Assembly (NCBI GenBank): GCA_037444725.1
Contig: JBBILW010000002.1
Coordinates: 1 to 53,118 of the forward strand
Direction of reading: 5' to 3'
DNA from: CAIKKG01 sp037444725
Lineage (GTDB): Bacteria > Patescibacteriota > Minisyncoccia > UBA6257 > GWB1-50-10
Length of the DNA: 53,118 bases
In this document: piece by piece, positions 7,438 to 16,247 of the stretch
Layout: each line of letters opens with the position of its first letter
Numbering within the stretch: position 1 is the stretch's first letter
Position numbers and translations under genes: made by a program
The notes under the pieces: model-generated
The model's input: only the letters and a program-made list of their open reading frames with translations
What the model was told of the DNA's origin: nothing
Database searches by the model: none

Positions 7438-8136
7438 CTACGCGCCGAGCTTGCGTCTGCGCGTTGCGTAATCTAGAAGCGCGTGATGGAATTCTTTTGC
7501 GTTAAACGAAGGCCAAAAAAGATTCGTGAAATAGAGCTCGCTGTTTGCGGTAAGCCACATCATGAAGCCCGCCGAAGAGTGCGGCTCCCCGCCCGTGCGG
7601 ATAACAAGGTCCACCTGCGGAAGCTCATGCGTCCACAGCGATTGCTCCACTGCCTCGTTGCTCGGTTTCAATTCATTTTTCTGCATCGCTTTAATCGCCT
7701 CCACCATCTCCCGCTTGCCGTCATAGCCGAGCAAGACAGTGAGATTGTGGTCCGAAAAATGCTTGGTGCGCTGTTCAAGTTCGCGCACGAGGTCGTTTAC
7801 CTTCGCGTCTTTCAGCAATTCGCGGAATCTGCCAAACACGCGCACACGCACCTTGTGTTTGATAATCGAATCATTCTTCAAAATGCTCGCCAATTCTCGG
7901 CGGATAAGCGCGCGTAAAATATTCGTTTCCGCTACCGGACGCTTCGTTAAATTATCTTCCGATGCCGCCCAAAACGTGAGGTATTCTACACCTGAGCGGA
8001 ACGCCTCTTCGATAATCACGTGAGTGGCGGCACCTCCTGCCGCATACGCTTTCGTATAGTTCACCTGATTCTGCTTCGCCCAGCGGCGATTCCCATCCGG
8101 AATAACGGCAATGTGACGCGGAATCTTTGAAGACAT
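7438..8136 (-). CDS. uppS: Isoprenyl (undecaprenyl) diphosphate synthase
   Basis: cis-Prenyltransferase that makes the lipid carrier for cell-wall polymers. IPRHIAVIPDGNRRWAK at residues 5-21 carries the catalytic Asp14 and the diphosphate-binding residues, and the C-terminal RTGGEPHSSAGFMMW...SELYF motif binds isopentenyl diphosphate. Bacterial enzymes usually have RTSGEQRLSNF here; the GGEPHSSAGF version is divergent. The ATG at 8136 was chosen over a TTG three codons upstream because MSSKIPRH is the usual start. A TACACT box (8145-8150) lies 8 nt before the ATG. Confidence 0.88.
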   Translation of the reverse strand: MSSKIPRHIAVIPDGNRRWAKQNQVNYTKAYAAGGAATHVIIEEAFRSGVEYLTFWAASEDNLTKRPVAETNILRALIRRELASILKNDSIIKHKVRVRVFGRFRELLKDAKVNDLVRELEQRTKHFSDHNLTVLLGYDGKREMVEAIKAMQKNELKPSNEAVEQSLWTHELPQVDLVIRTGGEPHSSAGFMMWLTANSELYFTNLFWPSFNAKEFHHALLDYATRRRKLGA

Positions 8137-8171
8137 ATAAATCAAGTGTACTAGAATGCCTGCTCAGTATC

Positions 8172-8200
8172 AAAAAGCGCCCCATGTTAAGGGCGCTTTC
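8172..8200 (-). terminator. Terminator of typA
   Basis: GCGCCC-catgttaa-GGGCGC stem extended by AAA/TTT pairs, with T5 on the minus strand just after the typA stop. Confidence 0.8.
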
Positions 8201-8207
8201 TCCGCTG

Positions 8208-10043
8208 TTATTTCGTTCCTTTCGCGTCGCGCTCCGCCTTCTTGCGGTCGCTCTCCTTCAAATAGATTTTTCTAATGCGGATATTCTTCGGAGTTACTTC
8301 GACAAGTTCGTCGTCGCCGATATAATCGAGCGCATCCTCAAGTCCCATCTCGCGCGGCACATCAAGCGTCTCCTGAATACCGAAGTTCTTCGTGCGGAAG
8401 TTCGTGAGCTCTTTCGTGCGGCAGATGTTCACTAAGATGTCGTCCGCCTTTGCGTTCTGGCCTATCACCATACCCTCATACACCTCAACCGCAGGACCGA
8501 TGAACAAGGGTCCGCGTCCCTGCGCAGTGATAAGCCCGTAGCTGTTTGAGGCGCCCGACTCGGAGCTGATAAGCGAGCCGTGCGGTTCCGCCGGCAAATC
8601 GCCTTTATACGCCTCGTAGCCGAGGAACAAGCTGTTCATAATACCCTTTCCCTTCGTACTCGTGAGGAATGCATTGCGGATACCGATAAGTCCGCGCGTC
8701 GGAACAGTGAAGTCCATATGCGTGGTTCCGCGGTCAACGCGCATGTCTTTCATGGCGCCGAGTCTGCGACCCATCATCTCAATGATGGTTCCGCCGAACT
8801 CCTCGGGAACTTCGAATGAAACGAGCTCAACGGGCTCCGTTTTCTTGCCGTCCTGCTCGCGGAAAATAACTTGCGGCTTTGAAACCTCAAGTTCGTATCC
8901 TTCGCGGCGCATCTTCTCGATAATAATCGAGAGGTGAAGCTCTCCGCGGCCCGCGACCGTCCATTTGTCGGGAGAATCGGTTGCAGTCACTGAAAGCGCC
9001 ACATCGGTCTCAAGCTCATGCTCAAGCCTCTCGCGCAAATTGCGTGACGTCGAATACTGGCCTTCTTTGCCGGTAAACGGCGAGGTATTTACGCCGAACA
9101 CCATCTTGATGGTCGGTTCGTCGATAGTAATAGGAGGAAGCGGCATCGGATTCTCAATGTCGGTAATCGTCTCGCCGATAGAAACATCGTCAATGCCCGC
9201 GATGCCGACGATGTCGCCAGCAGAGAGTGACTCAACATCAACGCGCTTCATGCCCTCAAAGCCGAGCACAGCGGAAATCTGCACCTTCTTCGACTCGCCC
9301 TTGCGATTCACGTGAAGCACCTGCGCGCCTTTTTTAAGCGTACCCGCGTAGAGGCGTCCCACCGCAATCTTTCCTTTATAGTTATCGTAAAAAAGACTGA
9401 CCGTGAGCATCTGGAGCGGATTCGTTTCTGAAATCTTCGGACCCGGAATATATTTCACGATTGCATCAAAAAGCGGAATGACATCAGTCATCGTCGAAAG
9501 ATCAGCAGTAAGTCCCGCCTTTCCCTGCGCGCCCGCGGCGTAAATCACGGGGAAATTCGACTGCTCATCCGAAGCGCCAAGTTCAATAAACAAATCAAAC
9601 GTCTGGTCGAGCGCCCACATAGGCCGTGCGTCCGGCTTGTCGATTTTGTTAACCACCACGATTACCTTGTGTCCTGCCTGAATTGCCTTGCGCAATACGA
9701 ATTTCGTCTGCGGCATCGGGCCTTCTTTCGCGTCCACGAGAAGTAAGACGCCGTCCACCATGCGCATAATGCGTTCCACCTCACCGCCGAAATCAGCGTG
9801 CCCCGGAGTATCAACGATGTTAATCTTCAATCCCTTATAGTTGATGGAAGCGTTTTTCGAGAAAATAGTAATACCGCGCTCGCGTTCGAGCTCGTTCGAA
9901 TCCATCATGAGGTCTTTCTCCGCGTCCGCCTTCACATGGAAGTTCTCGGACTGTTTCAAGAGTGCGTCAACCAACGTCGTCTTTCCGTGGTCGACGTGTG
10001 CGATGATTGCGATATTTCTGATGTCGTTTCGTGTCGTTTCCAT
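8208..10043 (-). CDS. typA: Ribosome-associated GTPase TypA/BipA
   Basis: Translational GTPase of the elongation-factor family, involved in ribosome assembly and stress adaptation. The P-loop HVDHGKT is at residues 16-22, ERERGITI is switch I and DTPGHADF is G3. The rest follows TypA order (domain II, two alpha-beta domains, C-terminal basic domain). Length 611 is normal. The start at 10043 (METTRND) was preferred: further upstream in-frame codons give a non-conserved extension running towards the promoter. It has a clear -35/-10 promoter and a leader of about 40 nt, unlike the leaderless genes around it. Confidence 0.93.
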   Translation of the reverse strand: METTRNDIRNIAIIAHVDHGKTTLVDALLKQSENFHVKADAEKDLMMDSNELERERGITIFSKNASINYKGLKINIVDTPGHADFGGEVERIMRMVDGVLLLVDAKEGPMPQTKFVLRKAIQAGHKVIVVVNKIDKPDARPMWALDQTFDLFIELGASDEQSNFPVIYAAGAQGKAGLTADLSTMTDVIPLFDAIVKYIPGPKISETNPLQMLTVSLFYDNYKGKIAVGRLYAGTLKKGAQVLHVNRKGESKKVQISAVLGFEGMKRVDVESLSAGDIVGIAGIDDVSIGETITDIENPMPLPPITIDEPTIKMVFGVNTSPFTGKEGQYSTSRNLRERLEHELETDVALSVTATDSPDKWTVAGRGELHLSIIIEKMRREGYELEVSKPQVIFREQDGKKTEPVELVSFEVPEEFGGTIIEMMGRRLGAMKDMRVDRGTTHMDFTVPTRGLIGIRNAFLTSTKGKGIMNSLFLGYEAYKGDLPAEPHGSLISSESGASNSYGLITAQGRGPLFIGPAVEVYEGMVIGQNAKADDILVNICRTKELTNFRTKNFGIQETLDVPREMGLEDALDYIGDDELVEVTPKNIRIRKIYLKESDRKKAERDAKGTK

Positions 10044-10084
10044 TGAGTGTGAAATAAAATGCCCCGTGGGAGGCTTATGCATGA

Positions 10085-10113
10085 ATAATACGCATTTCTC
10101 CACATTCTGTCAA
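10085..10113 (-). promoter_or_regulatory. Consensus promoter of typA
   Basis: TTGACA, 17-bp spacer, TATTAT on the minus strand. The spacer contains ATGTGG. The leader of about 40 nt has a GC-rich patch (GCCTCCCACGGGGC) that could form a small hairpin. Confidence 0.75.
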
Positions 10114-10127
10114 AGCCAGGAGTCGCT

Positions 10128-10880
10128 TTATGCCTTTATGCCTTCAAGGTAGAGAAAGATGGGAATTTCCTTACGAATCTTGTTCTCCGCCGCTGCACGT
10201 GGTCCAGGCTCGCTCGATTTATGCGAAATCCATTCCTCAAGACTCCGCACGAGCAAGTTCGCTTTGCGCAAAAATTTAAAATAGACCTGGAGCGGCCGAT
10301 GAAATGAAAGTGTCACCTCGTCAGGTTTGTCTCCAGGATGCATCTGAATTTTCACCGATGCTTCGGACATATAACCGTCGATGCGGCGATACTGCGCTTT
10401 TAGTTCCTCGTCCCAGCCCCAGCTCGAACGCTTCGGCACGCGGAACGCGGGGTGATTCATCACGATATGAACGCTTCCTTTCGGCTTTAACACGCGCGTA
10501 ACTTCCTGAAATGCTTTTTGCGCGTCCTCAATGTTTTGTATGGCAAGCACAATCGCCACCTTATCCACGCTCGCGTCTTTTATGAAATCCAATTTCGTTG
10601 CAGGAGAAACGTGATACTCAATATTTGCGGACTTTCCTTTTTGCGCAATCGCAATCAAATCTTTCGCAACATCAACGCCGATAATCTGCGCGCCAGTTTC
10701 CGCAAACGCGCGTGAAAAGAAACCCGAACCGCACGCAAGATCCAAAATCACCTCGCCTTTTTTCGGTGCAAGTGCGCGCATCAAATTCGGAAGTACTACC
10801 TCTTTTTGATAGCTCCCCTCCCTTTCAACAAGTTCGCCGTACCACTCGGCAACATTCCCCCACGATGTTTTTTTAGGCAT
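10128..10880 (-). CDS. Class I SAM-dependent methyltransferase
   Basis: EVILDLACGSGFFSRAFAE is the glycine-rich motif I, IIGVDVAKDLIAIAQ motif II, and VAIVLAIQNIEDAQKAFQE plus VLKPKGSVHIVMNHPAFRV the core strands of a Methyltransf_11 domain. The C-terminal 90 residues are not recognised and may bind the substrate, which cannot be named. The start MPKKTSWGN at 10880 overlaps by one base the TAA of the upstream gene, so the two are probably translationally coupled. Confidence 0.75.
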   Translation of the reverse strand: MPKKTSWGNVAEWYGELVEREGSYQKEVVLPNLMRALAPKKGEVILDLACGSGFFSRAFAETGAQIIGVDVAKDLIAIAQKGKSANIEYHVSPATKLDFIKDASVDKVAIVLAIQNIEDAQKAFQEVTRVLKPKGSVHIVMNHPAFRVPKRSSWGWDEELKAQYRRIDGYMSEASVKIQMHPGDKPDEVTLSFHRPLQVYFKFLRKANLLVRSLEEWISHKSSEPGPRAAAENKIRKEIPIFLYLEGIKA

Positions 10881-11356
10881 TAGATATTGTTTACATCTGC
10901 GCACGTATAGTTATCCATTCTCATGAATATTTTTGCAAGAGCTTCAAAACCCTCAAAAAACTTGATTGGGCTTTTGTCATCCTTTCTCTCTTTTTCAATA
11001 TAGCTGCGTATATCCATATTGCAATACGCTTTTTCAAAATCATAACTAAACATGTCATACGCCATTCTCTTTTCGATTAGGCCGCTTTGATAAAGATTGC
11101 CAACGGTTTCAAGCTCACTCAATATATAATCAATTTTTTTCTCACCAAATTGCGAAACCGGCGTGCTGCTAGCCTTTTCAATAACATCGAAAATCGCATC
11201 GTATTTATCTGCATAAACCCTTTGATCCAATTGCAAAACAAATTCACCAGAATGAACTCGGTAATCCATATACAGCGTATAAATTGTCAGAAAAATACCA
11301 GCAATGGCTGCAATTAGTCCGATTATTTTTCCAGCTTTTTCTATTTTGTCCACCAC
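10880..11356 (-). CDS. Membrane-anchored hypothetical protein, AT-rich
   Basis: 158 residues starting at a GTG. One N-terminal membrane helix (KIIGLIAAIAGIFLTIYTLYMDY) is followed by a helical soluble domain without recognised motif. The sequence is clearly more AT-rich than its neighbours, with many AAA, ATA and TTT codons, suggesting transfer from elsewhere. Its stop overlaps the methyltransferase start. The arrangement (N-terminal helix, helical domain) is common in DUF4760-like proteins, but identity is not claimed. Confidence 0.5.
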   Translation of the reverse strand: MVDKIEKAGKIIGLIAAIAGIFLTIYTLYMDYRVHSGEFVLQLDQRVYADKYDAIFDVIEKASSTPVSQFGEKKIDYILSELETVGNLYQSGLIEKRMAYDMFSYDFEKAYCNMDIRSYIEKERKDDKSPIKFFEGFEALAKIFMRMDNYTCADVNNI

Positions 11357-11396
11357 TAAAATATGCCCCTATTTCTCTTTCCTTTCAACACCAAAG

Positions 11397-11580
11397 GCGA
11401 CTCCTTTTCTCGTGAGTGTTCTGAAGTGAGCATTTCCATTTCCGAGCGAAGAAAATAAAGCGGGCAATTGCGTGCTGTATGAGCTTCCCAAAGGGGGCGA
11501 GTTCACGCAATGCCGTCGATTTATTTGATGAGCGAGGCACATGGAAGCGAATGCAAGTACTCACGAGAAAAGGAATTGCC
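11397..11580. repeat. Long nested imperfect palindrome (possible structured RNA)
   Basis: The gap between two genes (11357-11662) holds an outer inverted repeat, TCCTTTTCTCGTGAGT at 11402-11417 against its exact complement at 11559-11574, and an inner one at about 11461-11474 against 11504-11516. Between them CCAT and AAATAA patches also pair symmetrically. The whole could fold into one hairpin of about 180 nt with internal loops. No convincing ORF covers it. It lies just upstream of the promoter of the plus-strand orphan gene. Confidence 0.6.
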
Positions 11581-11596
11581 TTCCCACCGACCCTTC

Positions 11597-11625
11597 TTGC
11601 GTCAAAACAGAACGGAGAGTAGCAT
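11597..11625 (+). promoter_or_regulatory. Putative promoter of the 94-residue orphan gene
   Basis: TTGCGT, 17-bp spacer, TAGCAT, about 37 nt before the GTG start. Weak match to consensus, accepted mainly for its position. Confidence 0.4.
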
Positions 11626-11662
11626 TGCGGCAGTACCCCATCGAACAAAAGGAGGACGAACC

Positions 11663-11947
11663 GTGTACGCAAGCGATTTGGATCCGAAGGGCATGGCCTT
11701 GCGCCGCGCCGTGCTCGATCGCAAGAAGAAGCTGCGTGAGGAAATCGAAAACGTTCCGCTCGGCGCCTTCCACGTGGGGGACCTCGAGCCGCTCCTTCGG
11801 CTCATGGGTCTTGCCGGCCCCGACAAGGATTGCCAGGAATCGGACATGACGCAGCTCGAGGAACGCGTCCGCGAGTACCGGGCATGGAGCGAAAAGGAAT
11901 TCTATCGGCACCTGCGCGACCTGCCATTCGGATTCGTAAAGAAGTAA
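11663..11947 (+). CDS. Orphan 94-residue charged protein
   Basis: Starts at a GTG preceded by AAAGGAGG with 7 nt spacing, one of the strongest ribosome-binding sites in the window, which decides this start over longer alternatives. The product is helical and highly charged (RAVLDRKKKLREEIENVPL; EERVREYRAWSEKEFYRHL), with no signal peptide or known domain. Codons end mostly in C or G, unlike the AT-rich gene upstream. Promoter, leader, Shine-Dalgarno, ORF and terminator form a closed unit like several other orphans here. Function unknown. Confidence 0.65.
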   Translation: MYASDLDPKGMALRRAVLDRKKKLREEIENVPLGAFHVGDLEPLLRLMGLAGPDKDCQESDMTQLEERVREYRAWSEKEFYRHLRDLPFGFVKK

Positions 11948-11951
11948 AGAC

Positions 11952-11981
11952 TCGCCCCCGCATTCCGCGGGGCTTTTTTTC
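11952..11981 (+). terminator. Terminator of the 94-residue orphan gene
   Basis: CCCCGC-attcc-GCGGGG stem followed by eight T. Confidence 0.85.
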
Positions 11982-12002
11982 GCGATGCAAGAGAAAAATG
12001 CA

Positions 12003-14984
12003 CTACTGCATCATCTCGCGAAGCGCACAAAACTCACAATCTTTTTCATGACACCCCTTATCCCAAAATGAAAGCGAAAGAATTTCTTCCACGGTTTTCT
12101 TAATAATCACTTCAAGTTCCGTGACTTCCTCATCGGTTATCGTAAACGCTTCCTTCTTGTATCTGCCCTTCTCATCGGGCTCAACAAAATCAACATCCGC
12201 AGAAACCATTTCATAATGAATGCCCTTCTCCAAGCGGCTCAAAAGCAAACGATAAAACACGAGCTGGCGCTTGATATCGCCGTTTGAGCTCGCAGTCGTC
12301 CCCTCAATTTCTCCGCGCGTCTTCGGCTTGCCTGTTTTGTAGTCAACGACATTTACCTCATTCTTGTCATTTAAAATTTCGAGCTTATCAAGCTTACCCG
12401 AAAGTTTTATGTCGGGGGTAAGAAGTACGCCTTTCACATCGAATTCGGTAACTACATTCGTTTTCCACTTCGCGTGATATGCATCCCAGTATCCTCCTAA
12501 TGCCCTCTCGCCGCGTTCCAGCCATTCCGCGCGAATCGTAGTTGAAAACGGCTGCTTGCCCGCATGAAATCTGAATTGTTCCAATAATAACTCACGTGTA
12601 GCGCGCCCCTCGCGGACCGCCTCAAACAAGTCTTCGAGTGCCGCGTGAACCGCAGTGCCGTAAAGCTGGTGCGGCTCTTTTGCTGCCGGAATGCGGAGCA
12701 AATTCTGATAGAAATAGCGCCATGGACAATTGAGATAATTATTGAGCGCGGTTGCAGAAAGTCCTCGCTCCAAAAATAATTCCTGAACGAACTCTTTGTC
12801 GCGGATGCTCACAGGGCTCGCCTTCGTGGGCGTAAACATAATTCCTTTTTGCGAGGCAAATTCATCTTCAATCTTCGATGCATCTCCTGTTATAAGAAGC
12901 GCGAGATCTATCTCGCCGATAAACTGGCTCGGCAACTGTTCTTTTCCCGAGATGCTCTCTTTCGCATATGAAATAGTGAGCGTCTTTTTTGCGCGCGTAA
13001 GTGCCACATAAAAAAGGCGGCGTTCGTCGTCTAATGGGTCATGAAGCAAGCGCGATTCATGTGTGAGCGAATATACCGCGGGTGGCAAAGGCAGCGCGCT
13101 CGCCTTTTTCGCATTCCCCCAGTGCCCGTCATACGAGCCAACGATAAACACGTGCCCGAATTCCTGTCCCTTTGATTTATGCGCCGTCATAAGCCGCACG
13201 CGCTTCGTGAGTCCGCCAAACGAACTTTTTTTCACAAGCAAATCATGAAGCTCGATTGTCGAGAGATACTCAAGAAAATCATGGAGGTTCGCATCAATAT
13301 GCGCTTCCCCAAATTTTTGCGCCTCATCGAAGAAGCCGTTCAGCTTCTCCATTTTTTCAACCATGTCAGGCAACGACATCACATGAGACAAAAAGCCGGA
13401 TTCGTTTACAATTGAGCCTATAAACGCCTGCAACTCCTTGTTCTTCCCGTGGCTCGCCCAACGGACCATATCGCCATACCACGTGCGGAGCTTCGCGGGA
13501 CTTTCGAGTTTCATGGCTCGCAACTCGGCATCCGATTTTAATACGTCGTAAATAGAAACATGCTTCGTGCCTGCTTCGCGTATCACGCGGTACACATCAA
13601 GCGGATGAAGCTGCAAGAAATCTGCGTGCATAGCCTCCGCTGCGCGTACATCAGAGCCGAACTCATCGATAGCGCGCAATAACGTAATAAGTTTTCTGAT
13701 ATCACGGTCGCGCATCACGTTTTCATCGGACTCGATTATGAAGGGAACTCCCGCGCGCTCTAACATCGGCACGAGCTGGCCCGCATCACGGTTATTACGG
13801 TAGAGAACCGCAATATCCTCAGGCTTTGCGCCGCCTTGAATAAGCCTCATTATCTCCTGCGCAACAAAGTACTGTTCAATCTCGGGCCGTGAAAATGAAA
13901 AGAGTTGCGCGCGCACATCCTCGTGCCCCGCACGCGCCTCGAGCGCTTTTTTGCCGGGAAGCAAACTATGCGCTGCATCGAGAATCGATTGCGTTGAGCG
14001 ATAGTTTTCGGAAAGCACAATAAGCTTCGCGTCTTTGTATAAATTCTTAAAATAGAGGAAATTCTCGAGCGAAGCGCCCTGGAATCTGAATATCGCCTGC
14101 TTCTCATCGCCCACCACGAAAATATTCGGATTCGCATGGAAATTCGAAAGCAACTCAAGAATTCTGTTTTGTGCGTTATTGGTATCCTGATGCTCGTCCA
14201 CCAAAATGTACTGGTACTGCTCCTGCAAAATAAGAAGAAGGTCTTTGTTCGTCTGAAGTTCGCGCAAGACCTCCATAATCATATCGCTGTAGTCGTAGCG
14301 CTTCCGCGTGCGAAGTTCCGCTTCGTACGCCTCGTAGAGAGTTGAGAGTTCGCGATTCTTTTCGATGGATTTCAGCTCCTTCTTATAGTCGCCCTTCATC
14401 TCGCCCTTGTGCGCGCCCTTTTCATGGTAGAGATCGGGCGTCTCGTCAAATCGCTTCTGCTCCTCGGCGACAAGGCTCACGAATTGCGCAGGGTCCAAAC
14501 CTTCGCGCTTTAAATCATTAATCGCCTTCACAATATCGCGTACGTAGTAAAGCGGGTCGCCAAGAGGCTTTAACACTGCGAGTTTCATTTTATGTACCAA
14601 TTCCTCAACAATCGCAATCTCATCGATTTCGGTAATGCTCTCCGCGCCGATAATGCGCGGGAATTCTTCCGGATACTCCTTTATGATGCGGTTGCAGAAA
14701 CCGTGGAACGTGCTTATAGAAACCGCGTATGCGGGGGCGCCGATGACTTCCGTAAGTCTGCGGCGCATATTGGTCGCGCCCGCTTCGGTAAACGTAAGGG
14801 CTAAAATATTCTCCGGATTCGTATCAACGATGCGGAGAATATTCGCAATGCGAAGCGTAAGAATCTCGGTCTTCCCGGTGCCGGGACCCGCGACTACCAT
14901 GACGGGCCCCTCGACAGCGTCAACCGCTTCGCGTTGCGCGGCATTCAGCTTTTTATAACGCAAATCAAAAGCGGCGGTATCCAT
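12003..14984 (-). CDS. UvrD/Rep-type helicase fused to PD-(D/E)XK nuclease with Fe-S cysteines
   Basis: 993 residues. The N-terminal two-thirds is a superfamily 1A helicase: Walker A AGPGTGKTE near residue 32, ALTFTEAGATNMRRRL, the DEHQD box in ILVDEHQDTNNAQNRIL, and VGDEKQAIFRFQGA. The last third is a RecB-family nuclease: SATALNNYLNCPWRYFYQ, GTAVHAALEDLFEA, then the VVDYKTGKPKTRGE motif. Cysteines NCPW plus C-x4-C-x2-C at the very C-terminus match the Fe-S staple of AddB/Cas4-type nucleases. It likely processes double-strand ends for recombination. The start at 14984 (MDTAAFDL) is supported by GATAAT ending 6 nt upstream. Confidence 0.85.
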   Translation of the reverse strand: MDTAAFDLRYKKLNAAQREAVDAVEGPVMVVAGPGTGKTEILTLRIANILRIVDTNPENILALTFTEAGATNMRRRLTEVIGAPAYAVSISTFHGFCNRIIKEYPEEFPRIIGAESITEIDEIAIVEELVHKMKLAVLKPLGDPLYYVRDIVKAINDLKREGLDPAQFVSLVAEEQKRFDETPDLYHEKGAHKGEMKGDYKKELKSIEKNRELSTLYEAYEAELRTRKRYDYSDMIMEVLRELQTNKDLLLILQEQYQYILVDEHQDTNNAQNRILELLSNFHANPNIFVVGDEKQAIFRFQGASLENFLYFKNLYKDAKLIVLSENYRSTQSILDAAHSLLPGKKALEARAGHEDVRAQLFSFSRPEIEQYFVAQEIMRLIQGGAKPEDIAVLYRNNRDAGQLVPMLERAGVPFIIESDENVMRDRDIRKLITLLRAIDEFGSDVRAAEAMHADFLQLHPLDVYRVIREAGTKHVSIYDVLKSDAELRAMKLESPAKLRTWYGDMVRWASHGKNKELQAFIGSIVNESGFLSHVMSLPDMVEKMEKLNGFFDEAQKFGEAHIDANLHDFLEYLSTIELHDLLVKKSSFGGLTKRVRLMTAHKSKGQEFGHVFIVGSYDGHWGNAKKASALPLPPAVYSLTHESRLLHDPLDDERRLFYVALTRAKKTLTISYAKESISGKEQLPSQFIGEIDLALLITGDASKIEDEFASQKGIMFTPTKASPVSIRDKEFVQELFLERGLSATALNNYLNCPWRYFYQNLLRIPAAKEPHQLYGTAVHAALEDLFEAVREGRATRELLLEQFRFHAGKQPFSTTIRAEWLERGERALGGYWDAYHAKWKTNVVTEFDVKGVLLTPDIKLSGKLDKLEILNDKNEVNVVDYKTGKPKTRGEIEGTTASSNGDIKRQLVFYRLLLSRLEKGIHYEMVSADVDFVEPDEKGRYKKEAFTITDEEVTELEVIIKKTVEEILSLSFWDKGCHEKDCEFCALREMMQ

Positions 14985-14991
14985 GCCAAAA

Positions 14992-15300
14992 TTATCTGAA
15001 AAGAAGCAACAACGCGGCTCCGCCAAACATCATATGGGGCGGCGTGGTATTGCCAATATGATGCATTTCGTAATCAAATACCTCGCCCTCCGCGCTCACA
15101 TGGCCGACGCTGCGCATTTCGTGGTCGTACACCTTTCCTTCGTCGTTCACTTCTCCTATCTTATGCTCCTCGGCGTCAAGCACGTGGCCGTCGGTCGTTA
15201 CGCGGCCAACCTTTAAGTCGTGCGCATTGTATACGTGACCCTCATCATCAATACGTCCGAAGTGATGCCCATTCAATTCATTGATATTCATCATTGACAT
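14992..15300 (-). CDS. Short beta-repeat protein with G-x-V periodicity
   Basis: 102 residues built from about five units of the form (V/I)-G-x-V-x3-G-x-V-x-(D/N/Y)-x5, for example VGRVTTDGHVLDAEEHKIG and VGHVSAEGEVFDYEMHHIG, suggesting a small beta-solenoid or meander. It closes with a hydrophobic stretch (MMFGGAALLLLFR) that could touch the membrane. Family not recognised. A TATAAT box (15309-15314) lies 8 nt before the ATG. The helicase-nuclease gene starts 8 nt after its stop. Confidence 0.55.
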   Translation of the reverse strand: MSMMNINELNGHHFGRIDDEGHVYNAHDLKVGRVTTDGHVLDAEEHKIGEVNDEGKVYDHEMRSVGHVSAEGEVFDYEMHHIGNTTPPHMMFGGAALLLLFR

Positions 15301-15341
15301 ATGGATGAATTATAAGATGAGCGCCGCAAAATAACAAAGTG

Positions 15342-16247
15342 CTATGAAAACGGCGGTTTCATGAGCGCATCAGCAAGAAGCGGGGCGATGGAGACGACTT
15401 CGCATTTTGCGGGGATAACCCCCGCAAACGGCACGGAATCGGTAACAATAATTTTTTTAATCTCGCGTGTCCGCACAAGGCGCTTCAATCCCGGGCCGGT
15501 CTGTACCGCATGCGCAATCGCCACATACACGTCTTCCGCGCCCTCGCGGCGGAGCGCGCGCGCAGCCTTGAGGAGCGTGTCGCCCGATTGCACCATGTCG
15601 TCTACGAGCACCACGTTCTTCCCCCGCACGTCTCCCGTTATACGGGAAACCTTCACCACACTCGGCGTTTTGCGCACCTTTGCGACCGTAATAATGTCGG
15701 GCACGCCGAAATGCAACGCAAATTCCCGCGCGCGATGCACGCCGCCCTCATCGGGAGAAACTACCGCCACGTTTTTCACATTCAAAGACTTGAAAGCATC
15801 CGCGAGCAAGCCCATAGCCGAAAGCTCAATAAGGGGAGTTTGAAAACGTTCATGCACGAATGAGCTGTGAAGATTCACTGCTACGATGCGCGTCGCTCCC
15901 GCCGCCGCCACGATATCCGCCATGACTCCCGCCGAAACCGAACTGCCCGGCGCATCCACTTTGTCCGACTTCGCATACGCAAAATAGGGAATCACCACAT
16001 TCACCGAGCGGGCGCCATGAATATGCGCGGTGTTAATAAGAATGGCGAGCGCAAGCGTGTGTTCCGCAGGAGAAAATGTAGAGCCGACAATAAAAACTTC
16101 CTTCCCTTCAACCGGCTCCATAATGCGTACAGACACCTCTTTATCCGGATATGTACCGACCGAACACGCACCCATTCTGATGCTCGTCTTTCGCGCGATG
16201 GCACGCGCGAGCGCAGTATTCGTGTTGGTCGATAATATAAGCTTCAT
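15342..16247 (-). CDS. prs: Ribose-phosphate pyrophosphokinase
   Basis: Makes PRPP from ribose-5-phosphate and ATP. VVLVDDMVQSGDTLLKAA is the PRPP-binding loop, PYFAYAKSDK corresponds to the ATP-binding PYFGYARQDR, and AVNLHSSFVHERF replaces the usual DLHAxQIQGFF, showing a divergent member. Length 301 is near normal. Its ATG overlaps by 4 nt the end of the upstream phosphoribosyltransferase gene, a PRPP user, so the two should be made together. Confidence 0.88.
   Translation of the reverse strand: MKLILSTNTNTALARAIARKTSIRMGACSVGTYPDKEVSVRIMEPVEGKEVFIVGSTFSPAEHTLALAILINTAHIHGARSVNVVIPYFAYAKSDKVDAPGSSVSAGVMADIVAAAGATRIVAVNLHSSFVHERFQTPLIELSAMGLLADAFKSLNVKNVAVVSPDEGGVHRAREFALHFGVPDIITVAKVRKTPSVVKVSRITGDVRGKNVVLVDDMVQSGDTLLKAARALRREGAEDVYVAIAHAVQTGPGLKRLVRTREIKKIIVTDSVPFAGVIPAKCEVVSIAPLLADALMKPPFS

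Noticed and set aside
11385..11672. 95-codon minus-strand reading frame in the gap near 11.5 kb
   Set aside because: It overlaps the long palindrome and the real plus-strand gene with a strong Shine-Dalgarno, has no recognisable domain, and its composition looks like read-through of structured DNA.
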